The notes under the pieces: generated by a model
Seen by the model: the letters and a program-made list of their open reading frames with translations, nothing else
Told to the model about the DNA's origin: nothing
The model's database searches: none
Assembly: GCA_007571115.1 (NCBI GenBank)
Contig: RKSA01000191.1
Location: forward strand, 1-7,592
DNA length: 7,592 bases
Direction: 5' to 3'
DNA from: Gammaproteobacteria bacterium
GTDB taxonomy: Bacteria > Pseudomonadota > Gammaproteobacteria > Pseudomonadales > Pseudohongiellaceae
Made by a program: the position numbers and the translations under genes
Shown here: piece by piece, positions 6,808 through 7,592 of the stretch
Position numbering within the stretch: the first letter of the stretch is position 1
How the letters are laid out: every line of letters starts with the position of its first letter

Positions 6808-7592
6808 CCGACACTCGCCTGATCGAACGCTGGTTGCCGATCGCGGAGCTTGGCATCGAAAGCACTCGCGAGCGGACGCCGATGACGCCGTTCCCCGCCC
6901 CGAACCGCTTGCACGTCTGGTGGGCGCGGCGACCGCTGGTGGCGTCCCGGGCTGCGGTGCTGGCGTCGCTGCTGCCTGCCGATGCGGATCGTGACAGGTT
7001 CCTGCATGTGCTGGGGATTCATGGGGATCCGGTGGCCACACGGAGGAAGATTGACGCCGCCAAACGAAACGGAACCAATTTGGGGCCGAACCCCTACGGC
7101 TACAAACGTGCGTTCAGCTACACGCCGAATGGAGATGACCTTGAGTGGGTCGGCGCTGTAACTTGTGCTGTGTTGGCGATGCCAACGATTCTTGATCCGA
7201 CCGCTGGGGGCGGGAGCATTCCGATTGAAGTCGGGCGCCTCGGTTTCCGGGCAGACGCAAACGATTTGAACCCTGTGGCGGCTCTAATTCTGTGCGCAAC
7301 CGCAGACTGGCCTTCACTGCATGGCTTTCGATTGGTTGCCGAATTCAATCGGCTGACGGACGAGTTCTTGCGACGAGCCGAGCCAAAGTACCAGAGTGTT
7401 TTTCCATCGGAACCTGGCGGCAACAGAGTTGACGGCTACCTCTGGGCGCGCACAGTCACCTGCCCCTATTGCGCGGGCCTGGTGCCGCTCTCTCCGAACT
7501 GGCGCTTGGCGCCTGGTGGCAAGGGGGTGCGGCTCAGGCCGAATCTTGGTTCGGGGCCAGGTGGCCCTGGTCGCACATGTTCCTTCGAGATC
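6804..7592 (+). CDS. DUF1156 DNA methyltransferase (partial, N-terminal 263 codons)
   Basis: The frame is open to the right edge, so only the start of what is usually a protein of about 900-1000 aa is present. The N-terminus is typical DUF1156: LIERWLPIAELGIESTRER, then LHVWWARRPLVASRAAVLAS. The AdoMet-binding motif I is DPTAGGGSIPIEV (131-143), followed by the acidic strand end ANDLNPVA (about 151-158), in which Asp154 should bind the cofactor ribose. CPYC (220-223) is the first half of a zinc-ribbon insertion. Another cysteine (259) lies just before the edge. The catalytic [DNS]PP[YF] motif is not in the window; in this family it comes later. Expected reaction: N6-adenine or N4-cytosine methylation of DNA, either to mark self DNA or as part of the defence mechanism. 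It is translationally coupled to the PIN gene. Together with the DUF499 gene it defines the locus type. Confidence 0.95.
   Translation, partial: MTDTRLIERWLPIAELGIESTRERTPMTPFPAPNRLHVWWARRPLVASRAAVLASLLPADADRDRFLHVLGIHGDPVATRRKIDAAKRNGTNLGPNPYGYKRAFSYTPNGDDLEWVGAVTCAVLAMPTILDPTAGGGSIPIEVGRLGFRADANDLNPVAALILCATADWPSLHGFRLVAEFNRLTDEFLRRAEPKYQSVFPSEPGGNRVDGYLWARTVTCPYCAGLVPLSPNWRLAPGGKGVRLRPNLGSGPGGPGRTCSFEI

Noticed and set aside
1..7592. CRISPR array, tRNA gene, insertion sequence ends or long repeats
   Set aside because: No spaced direct repeats, cloverleaf, transposase gene or terminal inverted repeats were seen by eye on either strand.

Overview
The window is GC-rich, densely coding DNA with every recognisable gene on the + strand. 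It looks like a proteobacterial chromosome. A betaproteobacterium (Rhodocyclales/Burkholderiales type) would fit the acyl-CoA dehydrogenase and the base composition, but the taxon is a guess. The window joins one ordinary metabolic gene to a multi-gene locus that resembles an anti-phage defence island.

Left part (6-1190): an acyl-CoA dehydrogenase of the pimeloyl-CoA dehydrogenase small-subunit (PimD) type. It is probably the last gene of a lipid or dicarboxylate catabolism operon lying to the left. A 106-bp gap (1191-1296) follows and holds a plausible sigma70-like promoter (TTGACT, 16 nt, TATCTT).

Middle and right (1297-7592): a 1016-aa DUF499-family P-loop ATPase; a 159-aa protein of unknown function 10 nt downstream; a relic of a DUF262 (GmrS/ParB-like nuclease family) gene; a 386-aa fusion of an XRE-like helix-turn-helix with an ImmA/IrrE zinc metallopeptidase; a 173-aa PIN-domain protein of the DUF4411 type, starting 6 nt later at TTG; and the first 263 codons of a DUF1156 DNA methyltransferase, which runs off the right edge. 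The PIN stop and methyltransferase start overlap as ATGA.

Working model (inference): DUF499 ATPase plus DUF1156 methyltransferase form the core of a modification-linked defence system. A helicase or nuclease partner is likely beyond the right edge. The ImmA-PIN pair has the layout of a type II toxin-antitoxin module. Here it sits between the core genes and is coupled to the methyltransferase, so it may act as a built-in abortive-infection or addiction arm. A damaged DUF262 gene just before this pair suggests that the accessory slot between ATPase and methyltransferase has been remodelled, with one effector lost and another present.
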